Shown here piece after piece: positions 62,525 to 64,000 of a stretch of DNA of 64,000 bases. The stretch is from assembly GCA_014238335.1 (NCBI GenBank), contig JABABI010000006.1, positions 15,246 to 79,245 on the forward strand, in the 5' to 3' direction. Made by a program: the position numbers and the translations under genes. The DNA is from Fuerstiella sp. GTDB taxonomy: Bacteria; Planctomycetota; Planctomycetia; Planctomycetales; Planctomycetaceae. The first letter of the stretch is position 1. Every line of letters starts with the position of its first letter. The notes under the pieces were generated by a model. The model was not told the DNA's origin, did not search any database, and saw only the letters and a program-made list of their open reading frames with translations.

Positions 62525-64000
62525 TTGCAACATTCGTCCTGCCTTGCTGTGGCCCTTCTTGCCCTGGTCTGTCTGAACGGCGATCCTCCCGCAACAGCAG
62601 ATGAACCAGCGGAACAACGTCCCCGGCTGCAAGACCTGGGCATATCGATTGGAATCCTTCCCACTGGTCCGACAAACTCGTTGACGGACGTTGACGGTGT
62701 CCAGGTCGGACACCGCACGATTTCCGCAGGCGACAGTATCCGGACCGGAGTCACCGTCGTAAAACCGCACACCGAAAACGTGTTTCTGCAAAAAGTTCCG
62801 GCCGCCATCCATGTGGCGAATGGCTTTGGTAAATTCGTTGGCAGCACGCAGATCGAGGAGCTCGGCGTGCTTGAGACTCCCATTGTTCTGACAAATACGT
62901 TGAGCACATTTGTGGCGGCCGACGCGCTCTTGGGCTGGGTGCTGAAACAACCGGGGTGCGAAAGCGTTAAGTCTGTGAACCCGGTGGTCGGTGAATGCAA
63001 CGACGGGTTCCTGAACGATATTCGTCAGCGACGTGTCACGGCAGACGACGTTGTCGCTGCACTGGAGAATACTCACGGCGGCCCGGTCGAAGAAGGCTGC
63101 ATCGGTGCCGGCACGGGCGTTCGCTGCATGGGATGGAAGGGCGGGATTGGCAGTTCGTCCCGCAGCCTTCCGGACAATCTGGGCGGCTACACAGTCGGTG
63201 TCCTTGTGCAGACCAATTTCGGCGGTTCTCTGACAATTGCCGGGGTGCCGGTCGGACGCGAACTCGGACGTTACTACCTGAAGGACCAGGTACGAGAGCA
63301 CGAACATGGATCCTGTATCGTCATTGTGGCCACCGATGCTCCGCTGGATTCGCGTCGTCTGGAACGCCTGGCGCGGCGTGCACCACTGGGACTGGCAGCT
63401 GCTGGATCTCCGATCTCCCACGGCAGCGGTGATTACGTACTCGCCTTTTCCACAGCACGCGGCGTGCGGTCGACATACCAGGCTGCTTCAACCACCGAGT
63501 CCACGGACCTGCTGCGTGATGATCAGCTGTCTCCTCTTTTTCAGGCCGTCCGGGACGCCACTGAAGAAGCGGTTATCAACAGCCTGCTGCAAGCTGTCAC
63601 AACAGAAGGACACAAAGGCCGGACCGTGGAAGCAATTGCCCCGGATCAGATTGTCGAAGTCTGCCGACAATATGGAATCGTCGCAGCAGACGACAGCCGA
63701 AACGGGCGGTCACAGGTTGCCGGACGTCCGCATTCCGCCGTACTGACCTACGGGCAGCCGCCACTGCTGGGGATCGTGAAACTGAAGGTGGACAGAATGG
63801 AACAGCAAATGGACGACCTGATGACACAGCACAAGGTTCCGGGATTGTCGATTGCTTTGATCGCAGATCGGCTGCTCGTCTGGTCGCGAGGATATGGCGT
63901 CCGCTGTGCAGACTCCGATCACCCGGTCGATCCGGATACGATCATGGAAGCCTGCTCGATGAGCAAGCCGTTTTTTTCATACCTGGTGTTGAAGTTGGTG
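62525..64000 (+). CDS. P1 family peptidase (DmpA type) fused to serine beta-lactamase-like domain, 3' partial
   Basis: An open frame from a TTG start at 62525 (AAAGGA about 10 bases upstream) to the window end without a stop, 492 codons. A signal peptide (CLAVALLALVCLNGDPPATA) precedes an N-terminal nucleophile P1 domain at about 30-385: LTDVDGVQVGHRTIS, ECNDGFLNDIR, GVRCMGWKGGIGSSSR, LVQTNFGGSL and HGSCIVIVATDAPL. Ser263 after Gly262 is the expected autocleavage and nucleophile residue. From Met425 the frame continues into a serine hydrolase (VPGLSIALIADRLLVWSRGYG) with catalytic SMSK at Ser478-Lys481. P1 enzymes remove N-terminal D- or beta-amino acids; class C-like enzymes act on D-Ala peptides or esters. 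The C terminus is cut by the edge. Confidence 0.88.
   Translation, partial: MQHSSCLAVALLALVCLNGDPPATADEPAEQRPRLQDLGISIGILPTGPTNSLTDVDGVQVGHRTISAGDSIRTGVTVVKPHTENVFLQKVPAAIHVANGFGKFVGSTQIEELGVLETPIVLTNTLSTFVAADALLGWVLKQPGCESVKSVNPVVGECNDGFLNDIRQRRVTADDVVAALENTHGGPVEEGCIGAGTGVRCMGWKGGIGSSSRSLPDNLGGYTVGVLVQTNFGGSLTIAGVPVGRELGRYYLKDQVREHEHGSCIVIVATDAPLDSRRLERLARRAPLGLAAAGSPISHGSGDYVLAFSTARGVRSTYQAASTTESTDLLRDDQLSPLFQAVRDATEEAVINSLLQAVTTEGHKGRTVEAIAPDQIVEVCRQYGIVAADDSRNGRSQVAGRPHSAVLTYGQPPLLGIVKLKVDRMEQQMDDLMTQHKVPGLSIALIADRLLVWSRGYGVRCADSDHPVDPDTIMEACSMSKPFFSYLVLKLV

Noticed and set aside
62435..63421. Reverse-strand 328-codon ORF
   Set aside because: It is the shadow of the P1 peptidase frame on the plus strand, which has clear family motifs and a signal peptide.
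1..64000. tRNA, rRNA, tmRNA, RNase P RNA or CRISPR array
   Set aside because: I looked for T-loop GTTCGAATCC patterns, conserved rRNA and RNase P strings, and regular direct repeats, and found none that held up. A short match near 54882 (GTTCGATTCC) has no tRNA around it.

Overview
The window is ordinary chromosome from a planctomycete. The evidence is the gene content: two DUF1501 proteins flanking a cytochrome-type DUF1549/DUF1553 protein, a DUF1559 pilin-like protein, two FGly sulfatases, ThuA-like and DUF1080 proteins, Tat-exported Gfo/Idh/MocA oxidoreductases, a CRTAC1 (FG-GAP/UnbV) lipoprotein and Cys-rich exported proteins. Genes are well separated, on both strands, in short operons. 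I would not name a genus. No phage, plasmid, CRISPR array, rRNA, tRNA or transposase gene was seen.

Layout. 1-9.2 kb is housekeeping: the end of an SMP-30 lactonase, dinB, a TPR-like protein, yjbQ, thymidine kinase, the small SRP RNA (4920-5033, recognised by sequence and long closing stem), gatC-gatA and typA. 9.2-26 kb is accessory: a sulfatase, a ThuA-like protein, then a seven-gene block of exported proteins (CRTAC1 lipoprotein, DUF3179 lipoprotein, haem-binding FG-GAP lipoprotein, two membrane-anchored TPR proteins, a small lipoprotein and a DUF1559 prepilin-like protein), a decayed alpha/beta hydrolase, an FAD-dependent oxidoreductase, a second sulfatase and an amidohydrolase. 26.8-34.4 kb is metabolic and translational: hisI-hisG-DUF1080-apgM, cysC, a thioredoxin/YHS-like protein, a 17-cysteine secreted protein and prfB, whose programmed +1 frameshift is visible. 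34.8-44.5 kb holds DUF1501-PSD1-DUF1501, a DUF805 protein, a COG0731-type radical SAM enzyme, a lipoprotein and a Tat amidohydrolase. 44.5-48.2 kb is a translation block: miaB, an unlisted 28-residue membrane peptide, efp and, divergently, epmB. 48.2-58 kb has an esterase, two Gfo/Idh/MocA proteins, a Cys-rich porin, a frameshifted isochorismatase-like hydrolase, DUF1080 and PhyH. 58-64 kb has an SPFH-GYF protein, a zinc-ribbon membrane protein, a small ORF, an esterase and, running off the end, a P1 peptidase (DmpA type) fused in frame to a serine beta-lactamase-like domain.

How it fits together. Sulfatases, esterases, lactonase, oxidoreductases and DUF1080 proteins fit the polysaccharide-degrading lifestyle known for this phylum. 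The efp/epmB pair fits because this EF-P carries the lysine that EpmB/EpmA modify; epmA is not in the window. Two families of intergenic palindromic repeats run through the window and two genes are plainly decaying. Most starts were chosen by Shine-Dalgarno sequence, signal peptide or family length, so several may be off by a few codons.
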